The notes below the pieces were generated by a model. It did not search any database, was not told the origin of the DNA, and worked only from the letters and a program-made list of their open reading frames with translations. Positions 45,413-57,700 of a stretch of DNA of 64,000 nt are shown here, in pieces (within the stretch, counting starts at the first letter, position 1; every line of letters begins with the position of its first letter). The position numbers and the translations under genes were made by a program. Location: the NCBI GenBank assembly GCA_015179125.1, contig WHVA01000088.1, forward strand, positions 124,001 through 188,000. Direction: 5' to 3'. Source of the DNA: Gautieria morchelliformis. Lineage: Eukaryota; Basidiomycota; Agaricomycetes; Gomphales; Gomphaceae.

Positions 45413-46397
45413 TGTGACAACATCTGTGTGACAGCTAGCACAAGAGCTGAAATGAAGCGAGTTAAAGCTGACATTGGTATGATCTTTGACCTCATGGACC
45501 TTGGGGAGGTTCATCACCTTCTGGGCATGGCTCTCAAAGAGACTGTGCAACTAGAACGATCTCACTGTCTCAGCACACTTACATCAAGATGATCACAAAG
45601 TAGCTAGACTTACAAGAAGCCTACACTAAATATACTCCTCTTGACCACTCTGTTGTCCTAACCAAAGACCTATGCCTAGCTGTGAGGAGGAGAAGAGGGA
45701 GATGCAGAAAGTTCCCTACCTCACCACTATTGGGTCCATGATGTACGTGACAATGGGCACACGGCCTGATATCATGTTTGCTGTATCACACCTGAGTCAG
45801 TTCAGTGCTAACCCAGGGGGTGGCACATTGGGTACGAGCAAAAAGAGTCATAACCTACCTATACATGACACGTGAAGTTGAACTTGTCCTAGGCGGGAAA
45901 GATGTGCTACTATCCAGATGGGTGGATTCAGACTGGGCATCGGACCAAGATGACCGCAGGTCAACTGCCAGCTACCCATATTCCTTAGGTGGTAGACCAA
46001 TCTCGTGGAGCTGGAAGAGGCAACCGATGGTTGCAACCTTGAGCATTGAAGCCAAATACATGTCATGCTCCTACAGAACAAAACAAGCACTATGGCTAAT
46101 ATCACTACTGAAACTCATTGGCTTTGAACAAAAGAAAACCACAAACATATTATGTGACAACATGGGAGCAATCATCCTCACCAAAGGCCTGACATTCCAT
46201 GCCAGGATGAAACACATCGATTTTGCTCACCATTTCATCTGTGAATGAGTCACATGCAGTGAAGTCCACTTTACACATGTGCCTACAAGAGAAAACTCAG
46301 CCGATATCCTTACCAAAGCTCTGAGCTGTCCAGTCTTCAGCTACTTGTTCAACAAGATAGGCTTAAGAAGACTGACTGTCACAGTCAACACTTGAGT
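45413..46397 (+). pseudogene. Copia-2 family RT end and RNase H
   Basis: 3' part of a second, distinct copia family. From just after the RT active site: [66 protein letters not shown]. Then RNase H WVDSDWASDQDDRRSTASY, WKRQPMVATLSIEAKYM, LCDNMGAI, HARMKHIDFAHHFI and ENSADILTKAL. Several breaks occur (near 45590, 45670, 45830 and a TGA at 46246). A purine-rich GAGTGGGTG precedes the LTR start at 46402. Confidence 0.85.
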
Positions 46398-46401
46398 GGG
46401 T

Positions 46402-46635
46402 GTGTTGGAGTTATAAGCATGACCCACACATGTACACAACTCCGCAGGCACATACTAGATGCATGTTGGAGTTCCTACCCATTTCCTCAGTCTATCACAT
46501 ACCCCTGTGTGACTGAGGTAAAGTGATCCCACACCGCTACCCTTTTTACACACATGTATTGATACTTGTACCTAGATCTTACCTCCCAGTACAGGTATAC
46601 AAGTCTATCACATACACCTGTGTGACTGAGAGCTC
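46402..46635 (+). repeat. Copia-2 3' LTR fragment
   Basis: Begins TGTTGGAGTTATAAGCATGAC directly after the purine tract. An internal near-repeat CTATCACATACMCCTGTGTGACTGAG occurs at about 46493 and 46605. The right limit is where minus-strand copia-2 coding sequence begins (about 46636), so the true LTR end is not known. Confidence 0.6.
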
Positions 46636-48048
46636 ACCATGCAAGAATGCCGTTTTAATATCCATCTGGTGAATCTCCCAGTCCATTGCAGCACCTATAT
46701 GTAATAAAGCTCATACTGACACAATCCTTGTGACAGGTGCCAATGTGTCCATGTAGTCAATACCAGCTCTCTGGACAAATCCTTTCACCACCACTTTGAG
46801 ACTTGAAATGTTTTGGGATGCCAGATTCATCCCTCTTTCTTAGAAACACCCATTTTGAAGGGATAACATGTCAACCATCAGGTATTTCGGTCTGTGGGAC
46901 AAGTTCCCATATGCCATGTTTGGATAGTGAGTGCATCTCTTCAGTCATGCTCATCTCCCATTGGGGGGCATCCAACCTTTTCAGGATTTCTCAGTAAGTC
47001 TTTGGGTCATCCACCTCTGTAGTGTAGCACCATTCATCATCCGACTCTGCAATAAACACGCCAACCTCATCAGTGTCGAGCAGAGCACCCCCTCAAATTT
47101 GTGCTTTGCTGTCACGTATCTCCTTCAGCACCTTATCCATCACTGACTAATATGACAGTCCCCTCATTGCAGGGCCAGCTGCAGATGGTTTTGATATGCG
47201 AGCTGATCGATGCTGTGCGACATTGTTGGGATCATCACCAGGTACATTGACCAGTTCATTGACAGGTTCATCGATTATTCATTGGACCTCACTGGTCTGG
47301 ACCTCATTGGGTCATGGTGTGTCATCTTCATTTGCAATGACACTGGGTTGTAGCTCTCATGGATGTAAATCCTGGTTCTCTGCAAATACTACATTGCGGG
47401 TGCTGTGTATTTTTCCTGTTGATCTTTCCAGGCATCGGTAGGTTTTTGATGTTGCCGAATAGCCTACCAGCACACACTCAATAGAGCGATTGTAGATCTT
47501 TGGAATTTCACCAGCAACATGTACCCAGGTGCAGCACCCCAGTTCTCTCAGATGGCTCATGTCTGGGCGTGTCCCAAACCACATCTCATAGGGTGTTTTG
47601 TTTTGGAGCATATGGGTATGTGTTTGGTTCTTCAGATAAGCGGCAGCTCTCACAGACTCTGCCCATAGACTTGGAGGTAGTTTTGCATCTGACCTGATGG
47701 TGCATGCCCTGTTCATCACAGTGCAGTGACACCTTTCAGCCCTCCCATTCTCTGCCAAAGTATATGGAGTGGTTGTTTCATGATGGATTCCCTCATGCTT
47801 TAGGTAGCTTTCTAATTCCTCAGAGGTGTACTCCATTATCAGTGCGAAATATCTGAACTCTCTCATTGCACACCCTCTCAACTAGTGCAATCCAGTCTTT
47901 GAATGTGGCGGTGGTGTTGGACTTCTTCTTTAGAGGGTATAACCATGACATATTTGTATAGCCATTGATGAAGTTCAAGATGTATGGTTCACCCATCATA
48001 CTACTGACCTCTCCCAGCCCCATTATGTCAGAATACACCTTGGTCGTA
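46636..48048 (-). pseudogene. Copia-2 family integrase and RT start, opposite strand
   Basis: Minus-strand fragment of the same copia-2 type. Integrase core: VYSDIMGLGEVSSMMGEPYI, FRTDNGV, LKHEGIHHETTTPYTLAENG (E in NGRAERCH) and NKTPYEMWFGTRPDMSHLRE. Then the RT start (KGFVQRAGIDYMDTLAPVT, MDWEIHQMDIKTAFLHGEL). It ends in the RT just where the plus-strand piece would continue, but the two lie head-to-head on opposite strands, so one has been inverted or two copies are joined. At 48048 it is fused to gypsy-1 protease sequence. Confidence 0.85.
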
Positions 48049-48162
48049 TTCATTCCATAATTAATTGTGGAACAACTGCCTATGCAGGCCAATTTCAATG
48101 CAGTTGGCTAGTCCAGGGCAAATGTCTTGATGCCTGTGGCATGCATGAACTCTGGGGACAGT
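48049..48162 (-). pseudogene. Gypsy-1-like protease scrap
   Basis: Minus reading gives VLLSPEFMHATGIKTFA and LKLACIGSCSTINYGMNT, matching the gypsy-1 protease region near 31080-31215 (VLLSPEFTRATGMKTF, LQLASIGSRSTINYGTNTT). Only about 115 bp remain, between copia-2 and gypsy-2. Confidence 0.8.
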
Positions 48163-48167
48163 AGGAC

Positions 48168-48550
48168 TGTCAGGGGAACACCAATCACACACTGTGCATT
48201 ATCACACTGTGCATGATCGCACTGTGCATTATCGCACACTGCATGATCGCAGCATGTTGTTGGTGGCCCCTGAGCTTCTCCTAGCCTTTAGCATCCTTCT
48301 GTCTTGTGTTCTGTTTATTTCCCTTCCTGTTCCGGCCCCTTCTGACATCATTCCTTCCTTATCTGTCCAGCCCTGTTATCGCTGGTGTGATTGCTTATGT
48401 AACTCGGGCATTCGGTGATCGGGATAGCATGCCCGAGTTTGCTTATAGTTGTAGTTAGGTGGCGAAGGGGTTCCTTAGAGTTTTCTCTTTGGATCCCCCT
48501 TCGCCAGTTCGCCGCTTGAGTGTAGAGCATCTGCCTAGGTTGCCCTTATA
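48168..48550 (+). repeat. Gypsy-2 5' LTR (383 bp)
   Basis: Starts with short repeats of CACACTGTGCAT(G/T)ATC. It is 41 bp shorter than the 3' LTR, which holds an extra segment (about 54006-54065) bounded by repeats of GGATCCCCCTT. Confidence 0.9.
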
Positions 48551-48668
48551 GTAGAAAACTCTCTCTAGAGCACCGGTTGCAAAAGCGCCCGACTTCAAAT
48601 TGAACACCCTTCAAGAGCAGTGATTTTAGCAATCCTTTCTCATACCCTCACACCCTCTAACACTTACC

Positions 48669-49778
48669 ATGGACGACTTGCCATCTGCTGCTGAAGTTTT
48701 GGACCGCTTGGCAGCGATAGAGCAAGAGTTGATGAGGGAGAGGCAGGAAAAACAAGATCTGGAGACAAGGTTGAACACCCTGCAGGCTACGACCACTGGG
48801 CTGATGGCTGGACTCCCTGGTCGCGTTCGCGCCTCCTCAAAGCGAACAGCTGAGCCAGCAAAGCCCTCTGAATATGATGGGGATCGTGCGAATGGTCACA
48901 ACTTCATCCAGTCGTGCAGCCTCTACCTGGGCGTGTGTGAAAGTGACTTCACAGGCGAGCAGTCACAGATCCTTTGGGAGATGTCCTTCATTAAAACAGG
49001 CAGGGCTGCGACTTTTGCCACTTGCGCATTCACTCACGAAGCAAAGCATGGTGTGCCGCTCTATGCGACCTGGAAAGATTTTGTTGAAGCATTTCGCCAG
49101 CAGTTTTACCCCCTACACGAGGCCACCGATGCAATGAACCAACTGGAATCGTGCCAGTACCACCAGGGCAAGCGTTCAGTTGATGAATACATTGATGGGT
49201 TCGAAGAGCTGGTTGAGAAGACCGAATACACAGATGGGCGATCAATTGTGATGAAGTTCCGCCGAGGTCTCGAACATGCAATCCAGAGTCGCATCACATT
49301 GATGTTGGATGGCAGGCCAAAGGACGACGACCCTTCTGCATGGTATGGGGCGGCGAGAACAGTTGCACTCACGCGTGCAGCCAATGAAGCGTTCCAGGGA
49401 CCTAGGGTGACAAACAGCGGCCCTCCCCCACTGCCTGTTTTTTGCAAGGCAGGTGAATCACACACCAGGTTCACCAGTCAGCTCTCTTCGAGGTCAGCGA
49501 TAATGCCAGTGCCCACGCCCCTTCCAAATGCCTCTGGGCCTGCTCCGATGGATGTGGATGCTGCGAAGAAGCAATTCTCACAGCCACTCACCTGTCGGCG
49601 CTGCGGAAAGGTCAGGCACTTTGCGCGAGAATGCCTGCAGGCCTACAATGTCCGCTACATGGGAGCTGATGAATGCGAGGTGCTGGAGCACTGGATGGTC
49701 GCTGCGGATGTGCGAGATGTCGCTGAGGAAGAGGTCGAGAAGGATGATGCTGAGGATTTTGTGTCGCGCAGCGAGTGA
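48669..49778 (+). CDS. Gypsy-2 gag
   Basis: 369 codons, open. It starts MDDLPSAAEVLDRLAAIEQE with a coiled-coil N-terminus. Capsid blocks are AKPSEYDGDRANGHNFIQSC, TWKDFVEAFRQQFYP, KRSVDEYIDGFEELVEKTEY and IVMKFRRGLEHAIQSRI, followed by the zinc knuckle CRRCGKVRHFARECL near residues 312-326. It forms the particle that packages element RNA. The stop at 49776-49778 overlaps the start of the protease frame, so a minus-one frameshift could join gag and pol. Confidence 0.88.
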   Translation: MDDLPSAAEVLDRLAAIEQELMRERQEKQDLETRLNTLQATTTGLMAGLPGRVRASSKRTAEPAKPSEYDGDRANGHNFIQSCSLYLGVCESDFTGEQSQILWEMSFIKTGRAATFATCAFTHEAKHGVPLYATWKDFVEAFRQQFYPLHEATDAMNQLESCQYHQGKRSVDEYIDGFEELVEKTEYTDGRSIVMKFRRGLEHAIQSRITLMLDGRPKDDDPSAWYGAARTVALTRAANEAFQGPRVTNSGPPPLPVFCKAGESHTRFTSQLSSRSAIMPVPTPLPNASGPAPMDVDAAKKQFSQPLTCRRCGKVRHFARECLQAYNVRYMGADECEVLEHWMVAADVRDVAEEEVEKDDAEDFVSRSE

Positions 49779-52700
49779 GAGATGTGCCCTCGCTGCCCCT
49801 GTCCAATCGCTTTGCTGCTCTGTCAATAGCCCCAGATACTGAAGATACAATTCCTGTGTCAGAAACTGGGTCGCACACAGCAAGTGATAAAGACACATCA
49901 ACCGCCGACATTCCGAAAGGTCCTTCACCACGATTGAAACGTTGGGAGCGAGCCCTTCCCAAGCACTTCGTGGTTGCATCCGTCCCCTCTCCAAATTCAC
50001 TGAACCTCAATGTAGAGATCCAGACAACAGACACTGCTGAAGTCAAAGGGGTGACTGCACTCCTTGACAGTGGTGCGACTGGGTTGTTCATTGACAGCGA
50101 ATTTGTCACCGCTGAGAAGTTTCACTCACACGCCCTGCCCCTGTGTACAATGTTGATGGCACTCCCAACGAGGGTGGAGCAATTCGCAATGTTGTTGATG
50201 TCATCCTGTGATTCCATGACCACTCTGAACGTGCTGTCTTTGCCGTTACGAACCTTGGGAAGCACAAGATGATCCTTGGCTACCCATGGCTCCAGGAGCA
50301 CAACCCGGAGGTTAACTGGAGAATGCAGGAGGTAACACTGGATAGATGCCCTGCGCAGTGCCACACCTGCAGAGCAACATTGCGGGAAGAGCGGAGAGAG
50401 GAGGCAAGGATATGTGCATGCCGCATGGGCCCCCTGCCTCAGATGGTGGAAGAGGAAGAGGGCGACACAGAAGGAGATGAGCCAGGTGATGTTGAGCCCC
50501 TTCTGGAGCCAGGCGACGGCCTGTTTGCGACTGTGTCCACGCCCAATGTACCTGCACCCATTAGCGCAGCCACCACAACCACTTCACAGCAGCTAGCTGA
50601 GAAGGCCCTTCGCAGTGTACCCCCAGCGGAAAAGGAACTCATCCCTCCTTACCTCCGTGGCTTCGAGGATGTCTTTGCTAAAGAGTCCTTTGATTCACTT
50701 CCTGAATGCAGGACATGGGACCACACAATTGAGCTTGAGCCAGGGACCAAGCCATCTGCATGCAAGGTTTACCCACTTGCCCCCAGTGAACAGTCGCAGC
50801 TGGATGAATTCCTGCAGGAGAACCTGCGCACTGGCCGCATTCGCCCCTCGAAATCGCCTATGGCCAGCCCAGTGTTCTTCATCAAGAAGAAGGATGGATC
50901 GCTGCGCCTGGTCCAGGATTATCGTGTGCTCAATGCCATGACAGTGAAGAACCGCTACCCCCTTCCCATCATTTCTGAGCTCATTGCGCAGCTTCCTGGA
51001 GCGAAATACTTCACCAAGCTAGATGTGCAGTGGGGCTTTAATAATGTGTGAATAAAGGATGGCGATGAGTGGAAGGCTGCATTCTGCACTAATAGCGGCC
51101 TCTTTGAACCCCTCGTCATTTCTTTGGACTCACAAACAGCCCTGCGACATTCCAGACCATGATGAATGGCATCTTCCAAGACCTCATCATGGAAGGGCAT
51201 GTGTGTGTGTACCTGGATGACATCCTGATCTTCACCGACACCCTTGAGGAGCATCGCCGACTTCTGCGAATAGTCCTTGAGCGCCTACGGCAGCACAAGC
51301 TCTATCTTCACCCTGAGAAATGCAAATTCGAGCGAACAAAGATTGAGTACCTTGGGCTCATTGTGTCACATGGCAAGGTGGAGATGGACCCCATCAAGGT
51401 CGCAGGTGTCATGGACTGGCCAACCCCAGCAAATCGCAAGGAGGTGCAGGCCTTCCTGGGATTTGCCAACTTTTATTGCCGGTTTGTCGAGGGCTTCTCA
51501 CATCATGTGCGACCCCTGTTCGAGCTCACCAAGAAGGATGTACAATGGTCATGGGGTGATCGCGAACAGCAGGCATTTGATGGGCTGAAGCTGCAATTCA
51601 CGTCAACGCCGATCCTGCACTTTGCAGATGACAATCAACCATACCGGGTGGAGGCTGACAGTTCAGATGTCGCCACTGGTGCAGTCCTGTCCCAGCGATC
51701 TCCAGATGACGACAAATGGCATCCCATTGCATTTTACTCAAAGAGTCTCACTCCTGTGGAGCGAAATTATGAGATTCACAACAAGGAGATGCTGGCTATT
51801 ATTTGTGCCTTAGAGGAATGGTGACATTTCCTTGAAGGCACTAAGCATTGCATTGAGATCTGGACAGACCACAAGAACCTGGAGTATTTTCGCACTGCAA
51901 AGAAGCTTAATCGCAGGCAGGCTAGATGGTCTCTCTACTTGTCATGTTTCGATTTCGAGCTTCACCATCGGCCTGGTGTCACGATGGGCAAGTCAGATGC
52001 ACTGTTGCGGCGCTCAGACCATGGGTCAGGATCAGGTGACAACAGCGATTTGACACTCCTACGCCCAGAGCTGTTCATTGTTCATGCCCTGGAGGGGCTC
52101 ACCCTGGTGGGGGAAGAACGTGGGATTGTTCGCGACATGAAGAAGGCATTTGGGGATGGGTCACTGGAGGATGAGGTCGCAGGGGTGGTAAAGAAGCTGC
52201 GAGAGTCTGGTGGGAAATCACTGGTGTCTGCAGAGTGGGCTGAGATGGATGGGCTGCTCACATTCCGAGGTAAAGTTTACGTTCCAGATGTCCAGGACCT
52301 CAGGCGACGAATTGTCGCCCAGCACCATGATTCGTGGGTCGCTGGTCATCCTGGGTGATGGAAGACCCTTGAACTTGTCTCACGAAATTACTGGTGGCCC
52401 CATATGTCGCGGTATATTGGCGAGTACTCCAAGACGTGCGATTTATGCCTGTGAACAAAGGCACGAAGGCAGCCACCCCTCGGTGAACTCCATCCACTCC
52501 CTGTCCCTGAAGCTCACTGGGACATGATCAGTGTTGACTTCATTGTGGAACTGCCTGACGCACATGGCTACGATGCTGTGATGAATGTAGTGGACTCGGT
52601 CTCCAAGAGGGCACACTTCATCCCCACCAACACCACGATCACTGCAGCTGGAGCAGCGCGACTTTTCCTACACCATGTCTGGAAGCTGCATGGCCTCCCG

Positions 52701-53681
52701 CAAACAGTGGTGTCAGATCGTGGGGTCCAGTTCATGCGCGAATTCACTCGCAAGCTTTATCGCCTGCTGGGAATTCGCATCGCAGCCTCCACAGCGTACC
52801 ACCCGCAGACTGACGGGCAGACGGAGCGACTCAATCAAGAGCTAGAGCAGTACCTCTGACTCTTTGTCAATGAGCGACAAGGCAACTGGGATGACCTCTT
52901 GCCCATGGCTGAGTTCCAGTACAACAACCATGTGCATGCTTCCACTCGTCAATCACCCTTCATGCTGGACACTGGGCGGCACCCACGAATGGGCTTCGAA
53001 CCACATCAACCCCCATCGAACCTTGAGTCTGTCAATGAATTCAAGGAACGCATGGAGGAGTCACTGTCAGAAGCAAAGTCGGCACTGGCAAAGTTGAAGG
53101 AGGACATGGCAACATACTATAATCGCCGATGTGAACCAGCACCTACATTTTCTCTGGGTGACAAGGTTTACCTCAATGCAAGCGATATACACACCACCCA
53201 TCCTTCGAAAAAGCTAGCTCATCGGCGACTTGGCCCCTATGTTGTTGAATGCCAAGTTGGGTCACAAGCCTACCGTCTCCGCCTCCCAAGGTCTCTAAGT
53301 CGCCTCCACCCTGTTTTCCCCATCATTAAGCTCACTCCTGCTCCATCCGATCCAATCTTGGGTCGGTGACCATCCCCACCACCTCCACCCACCCTTAGAG
53401 AGGGCGATGAGCACTTTGAAGTTGAACAGGTGTTAGACAGTCACATGCGAGCAAATTGCCTCCAGTTCCTCATCAAGTGGAGGGGGTATGGCTATGAAGA
53501 GAATTATTGGGAAAATGAGGGCGATGTCCAAGCTCCTGACCTCATTGCTGACTTCTACTGTTCGCATCCAGGTGCCCCTCGTCGCATTCGCTCCTTGGAG
53601 GCTGTCACCTTTCAGAATCGCATCCCTGTTCCACCAGTGGGACTTCATGCGTCGGGTCGCTGCATTCTAGAGGGGGGGTGA
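49775..53681 (+). pseudogene. Gypsy-2 pol: protease, RT, RNase H, integrase, chromodomain
   Basis: Protease LLDSGATGLFID (near 50072). RT has PLAPSEQSQLDEFLQENL, SPVFFIKKKDGSLRLVQDYR, KLDVQWGFNNV and catalytic VYLDDILIFTD (near 51207). RNase H has VEADSSDVATGAVL, YEIHNKEMLAIICALEEW and IWTDHKNLEYF. Integrase has HHDSWVAGHPG, CDLC, SVDFIVELPDAHGYDAVMNV, VSDRGVQFM and YHPQTDGQTERLNQELEQYL. The chromodomain is FEVEQVLDSHMRANCLQFLI-KWRGYGYEENYWENE. Two single-base shifts (near 50140 and 51110) and six TGA stops (51049, 51822, 52356, 52452, 52857, 53367) interrupt it. All six stops sit where an Arg codon CGA fits the family. Confidence 0.9.
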
Positions 53682-54105
53682 TGTCAGGGGAACACCAATC
53701 ACACACTGTGCATGATCACACTGTGCATTATCGCACACTGCATGATCGCAGCATGTTGTTGGTGGCCCCTGAGCTTCTCCTAGCCTTTAGCATCCTTCTG
53801 TCTTGTGTTCTGTTTATTTCCCTTCCTGTTCCAGCCCCTTCCTACATCATTCCTTCCTTATCTGTCCAGCCCTGTTATCGCTGGTGTGATTGCTTATGTA
53901 ACTCGGGCATTCGGTGATCGGGATAGCATGCCCGAGTTTGCTTATAGTTGTAGTTAGGTGGCGAAGGGGTTCCTTAGAGTTTTCTCTTTGGATCCCCCTT
54001 TGCCAGGTATGTCTATGTCCTGTATGTAGTTCTCTATCTTACTTTGGATCCCCCTTCACCAGTTCGCCGCTTGAGTGTAGAGCGTCTGCCTAGGTTGCCC
54101 TTATA
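53682..54105 (+). repeat. Gypsy-2 3' LTR (424 bp)
   Basis: Same start and end as the 5' LTR. An internal 41-bp gain comes from a GGATCCCCCTT-bounded duplication. It is followed by AGGAC. Confidence 0.9.
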
Positions 54106-54110
54106 AGGAC

Positions 54111-54778
54111 TGTTTTGGAACCCTCCCACTCCTTCTTGTTACACATCTAAACTTCCTTCATTCCCTTCGGGAGGAAGAGGTAACCCACATGGCAGACCTG
54201 GTGATTCAGGTCCTCCTGACGGCGACGATGGTGGCAGAGGAAACGGCCCTAATCTGGACCGGGGGGATAGCAATAAATGTGGTAAACCTAGTGTTGATGC
54301 CTTACCTAGCCAAAGTAAGCTGGAGGCGTATTTTGATAACAAACTACGTCCTGATGTGGTCCCCGAATGGGATGGCAACCCTGACACATTAGCACAGTGG
54401 ATTTTGAAAGTGAATCACCTTTCTCAAAACTCTGCTAGAGTCTTCAGACAGCTGGGACATATTGTCCCTCTGAGACTTCGCAAGGGTGCGGAACATTGGT
54501 TCTTTTCCTTGCCTCTGTCACATCGTCAAGAAGCCACCACAGACTGGAAATCAATCAGAGATGTAATCGGAGCAAATTACATGAACCGAGCATGGTTAGA
54601 CAGACAGAAAGCAAGAGCTACTCGTGCTACTTTCCGAGAAGCTAGTCATTCTAATGAGACTCCTAGTGCGTATTATGTTAGAAAGGCAGAGCTACTGAGG
54701 CTTGTCAGTAAGCTGACTGACTCAGAACTCATTATGGAAATCATGAACGGGGCACCCTCCTATTGGCATACAGCATAG
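54111..54778 (+). pseudogene. Gypsy-3 gag
   Basis: Glycine-rich start (PSGGRGNPHGRPGDSGPPDG) in the frame that runs into VVPEWDGNPDTLAQWILKVN and LRKGAEHWFFSLP. Further blocks are FREASHSNETPSAYYVRKAE and DSELIMEIMNGAPSYWHTA, a capsid-type core. The start codon lies upstream of 54106 and is lost. A small shift near 54780 ends the frame and brings in the pol frame. Confidence 0.75.
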
Positions 54779-54789
54779 GTGTGCAGATG

Positions 54790-57700
54790 CTGTTGAATTC
54801 CAGTCTGCCATCAAGTACCATGAGGAATCCTTGTCTCATCCACCTTTCACCTCAGGTGATAGTATGGAAAGACACATTAGAAGTTTGGAGAATGCTTTAC
54901 AATCCAAACCCCAATTTGACTCTAGAAATTCTTCGGACAGAACGTTCCGAGATGCTAGATCACATTTGGTGGGATGGTCATCTAAGCTGAGCCCTCCTAA
55001 GTATCCTAAGGATGATTCAAATGTGTCTATGAGATCCACTCCGGAATCAAAGGGAGCTAGGCCATGCAAGCATTGTGGAAGTAGTAAGCATTGGGACAAC
55101 GAGTGTAAACATGCAAAGTCTACAGCTCGTTCCCATCTTACTCAATCCTCTATTGAGGAGGACAACGCTGACATGGCCTATGAGGATTTGTACCTCGATG
55201 CCATTTATGAGTTGGAACATGAATTTGACCCTGACCTTGCCCATGCAAACTCTGTTAACTCGGAAGCTGCAGCGGAATCGGAAGAACCCCAATCGGATTT
55301 TCACGAAACCCCTCAGACTCTGGAAGCTCACTGTCAGCTTGCTAAGCAAGTGAGCCCATCAGAGGATGCATCTACTCTGGGGGGATCCTATGATTCTAAA
55401 AGCAACCCTTCATCTAGATCTGGAGAGTCTAACTCCATGACTTGCCAAGAAAGAAGAAGATTACAGAAAGATGCCAAACATGTGCTAACGTATCTGCGGA
55501 ACCTCAATCTAAAAAGTTGGGCCCCAAACTCCTTGATTGAACTCAGGCGGTTTATGTCCAGACCCACAGGTTGTGCTTTCCTCGGATCCTCTGCTTCGAC
55601 AGCTAATGTTTGGTTGGGTGAATATGGAAAGAATCAACAAGCCCTAGTTGCTGATTCTGGTTCAGACATTACCCTTTTCTCTCAAAAAGCTCTTAGCTCT
55701 ATGGAGAATCCTCCCAAAATCAAGACAGGCCAGAAGGTTAACCTAATTCAAGTTACTGGCACTTCAAAAATTTCGGGATATGTTACTATTCCCATATTCT
55801 TTGACTCGGATGCCGGTCCTGTTCAGCTTGAAGTGGAAGCTTATGTCGTTAAAGGCATGACCACTCCAGTTATCCTTGGAAATGATTTTGCTGATCAATA
55901 CTTGATTTCTCTGATCCGTGAAGGTTCGGACAGCTATCTATTGTTTGGGGATACTGGTCATAAAACCAAAATCGAGAATTCAATCAGCACTCCTTTACAA
56001 GATGAAGCGGGATATTCCTTCAAAATTAGGACTCTGCCGAACTTAACTTCTCTCACTGCAAAGTTCAAGGCTCACAGGCGTCTTAAGAAATCTAGGAAAA
56101 GGCAAAGAGCTCTTATAGCCAACTCAAGCGTAAGAGCCCTGTATCCGATCACGATTCCTCCTGAATCAGCATCTCTCGTACCTGTCTCCATATACTTCCC
56201 TGGTAATGGTAACGAAGTCTTTGTCAAAAAGATACTTCATTCCAACCGAGGTCCAGAAGATTTTTACGGAATTACAGATGCTATTGTATCTCGTAATAAC
56301 CCTCGGTTGCATGTGTGTAACTTTTCTTCTCAACCTGTTACCATTCATCAAGGACAACTCTTAGGTCATGCTAGAAATCCTACTAGTTGGCTTGATAAGG
56401 TTGCAAATATGGATCCAGAGCAGTTAGAGTCTTGCTTGTCTCATGCTAGACTCATACGGGCCCTAGCTCAATACAACTCTGAGCCAGGTAACCCTTCAGC
56501 AAGCACTGCTTCGGAAGCTGCAGGCGAAGTGGTTCAGGGAGGTCCTAAGACACAGGAAGCACCTATGGAGGACGTTCTGGAACAGCGACTGTTAGATGAA
56601 ATTGACTTCTCTCCAGAACTCGATCAGTCTAATAAGAAAGCACTTCAGAATGTCATTCTCTCCCACAAAGATGCATTTGGTCTAGATGGCAGGCTTGGAC
56701 ACTATAATGCGAAGGTCGAAATTAACTTATGTCCTGATACTAAGGAAATTTCTCTCCCTCCATATAACACCTCTCCCGCTAAGAGAGAACTCATTGACAA
56801 GCAGATGGATGCATGGATTAACCTCGGAGTTATCGAACCATCCAAAAGCCCTTGGGGTTTTCCGGCATTGATATCTTATCGTAATGGAAAACCTAGAATG
56901 TGCATCGACTACAGAAAACTTAACGAAGTTGTCGTGCCTGATGAGTTCCCTCTGCCTAGGCAAGATGCTATCTTACAGGCGCTTACAGGATCCCGTTGGC
57001 TCTCAACCTTGGATGCATTGGCAGGCTTTACGCAACTGCAAATGGCTGACAATGCCAAGGAGAAAACTGCGTTCCGGACTCACCGAGGACTGTACCACTT
57101 CAGGCATCTGCCTTTTGGGTATAGAAACGGGCCAGCAGTTTTCCAAAGAGTCATGCAGGGTGTCCTAGCACCTTTTCTCTGGATCTTTTCACTGGTGTAC
57201 ATTGATGACGTCGTTATTTATTCCAAAACCTTCAAAGAACACTTAACTCACCTTGATAAGGTTTTTGGTGCTATTGAAAGGTCTGGAATCACGCTGTCAC
57301 CCACTAAGTGCCATCTTGCCTATCAGTCGCTTATGCTGTTAGGACAGAAGGTTTCACGGCTGGGTTTATCCACTCACAAGGAAAAGGTTGATGCTATCCT
57401 AGAACTGGCTGAACCTAAGAATGTTCATGAGTTGCAAACATTCCTTGGCATGATGGTTTACTTTCCCTCATACATTCCATTTTATGCCTGGATGGTGGCT
57501 CCTCTATTTGAACTTTTAAAGAAAGGTTCCACCTCGAGCTGGGGTAACACACAACAAGAAGCCTTTGAGTTGGCTAAAACAGCTTTAGTCAGTGCACCTG
57601 TCAAAGCTTATGCCATCCCAGAACTCGGTTACAGAGTGTACTCCGATGCCTGTGATGTCGGCATTGCTGCTATACTTCAGCAGGTCCAACCAATCAAAAT

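Larger units (their letters stand above)
48168..54105 (+). mobile_element. Gypsy-2 chromovirus, full length, inactivated
   Basis: 5,938-bp Ty3/gypsy element with LTRs 48168-48550 and 53682-54105, both beginning TGTCAGGGGAACACCAATCA and ending TTGCCCTTATA. AGGAC occurs directly outside both ends (48163-48167 and 54106-54110). A polypurine tract (AGAGGGGGGG) precedes the 3' LTR. Internal order: leader, gag, protease, RT, RNase H, integrase, chromodomain. The flanking sequences belong to different elements, so the matching 5-mers may reflect a rearranged site. Confidence 0.92.

Noticed and set aside
48163..48167. AGGAC as firm proof of simple insertion of gypsy-2
   Set aside because: The two outer flanks belong to unrelated elements, so I keep it as suggestive only.
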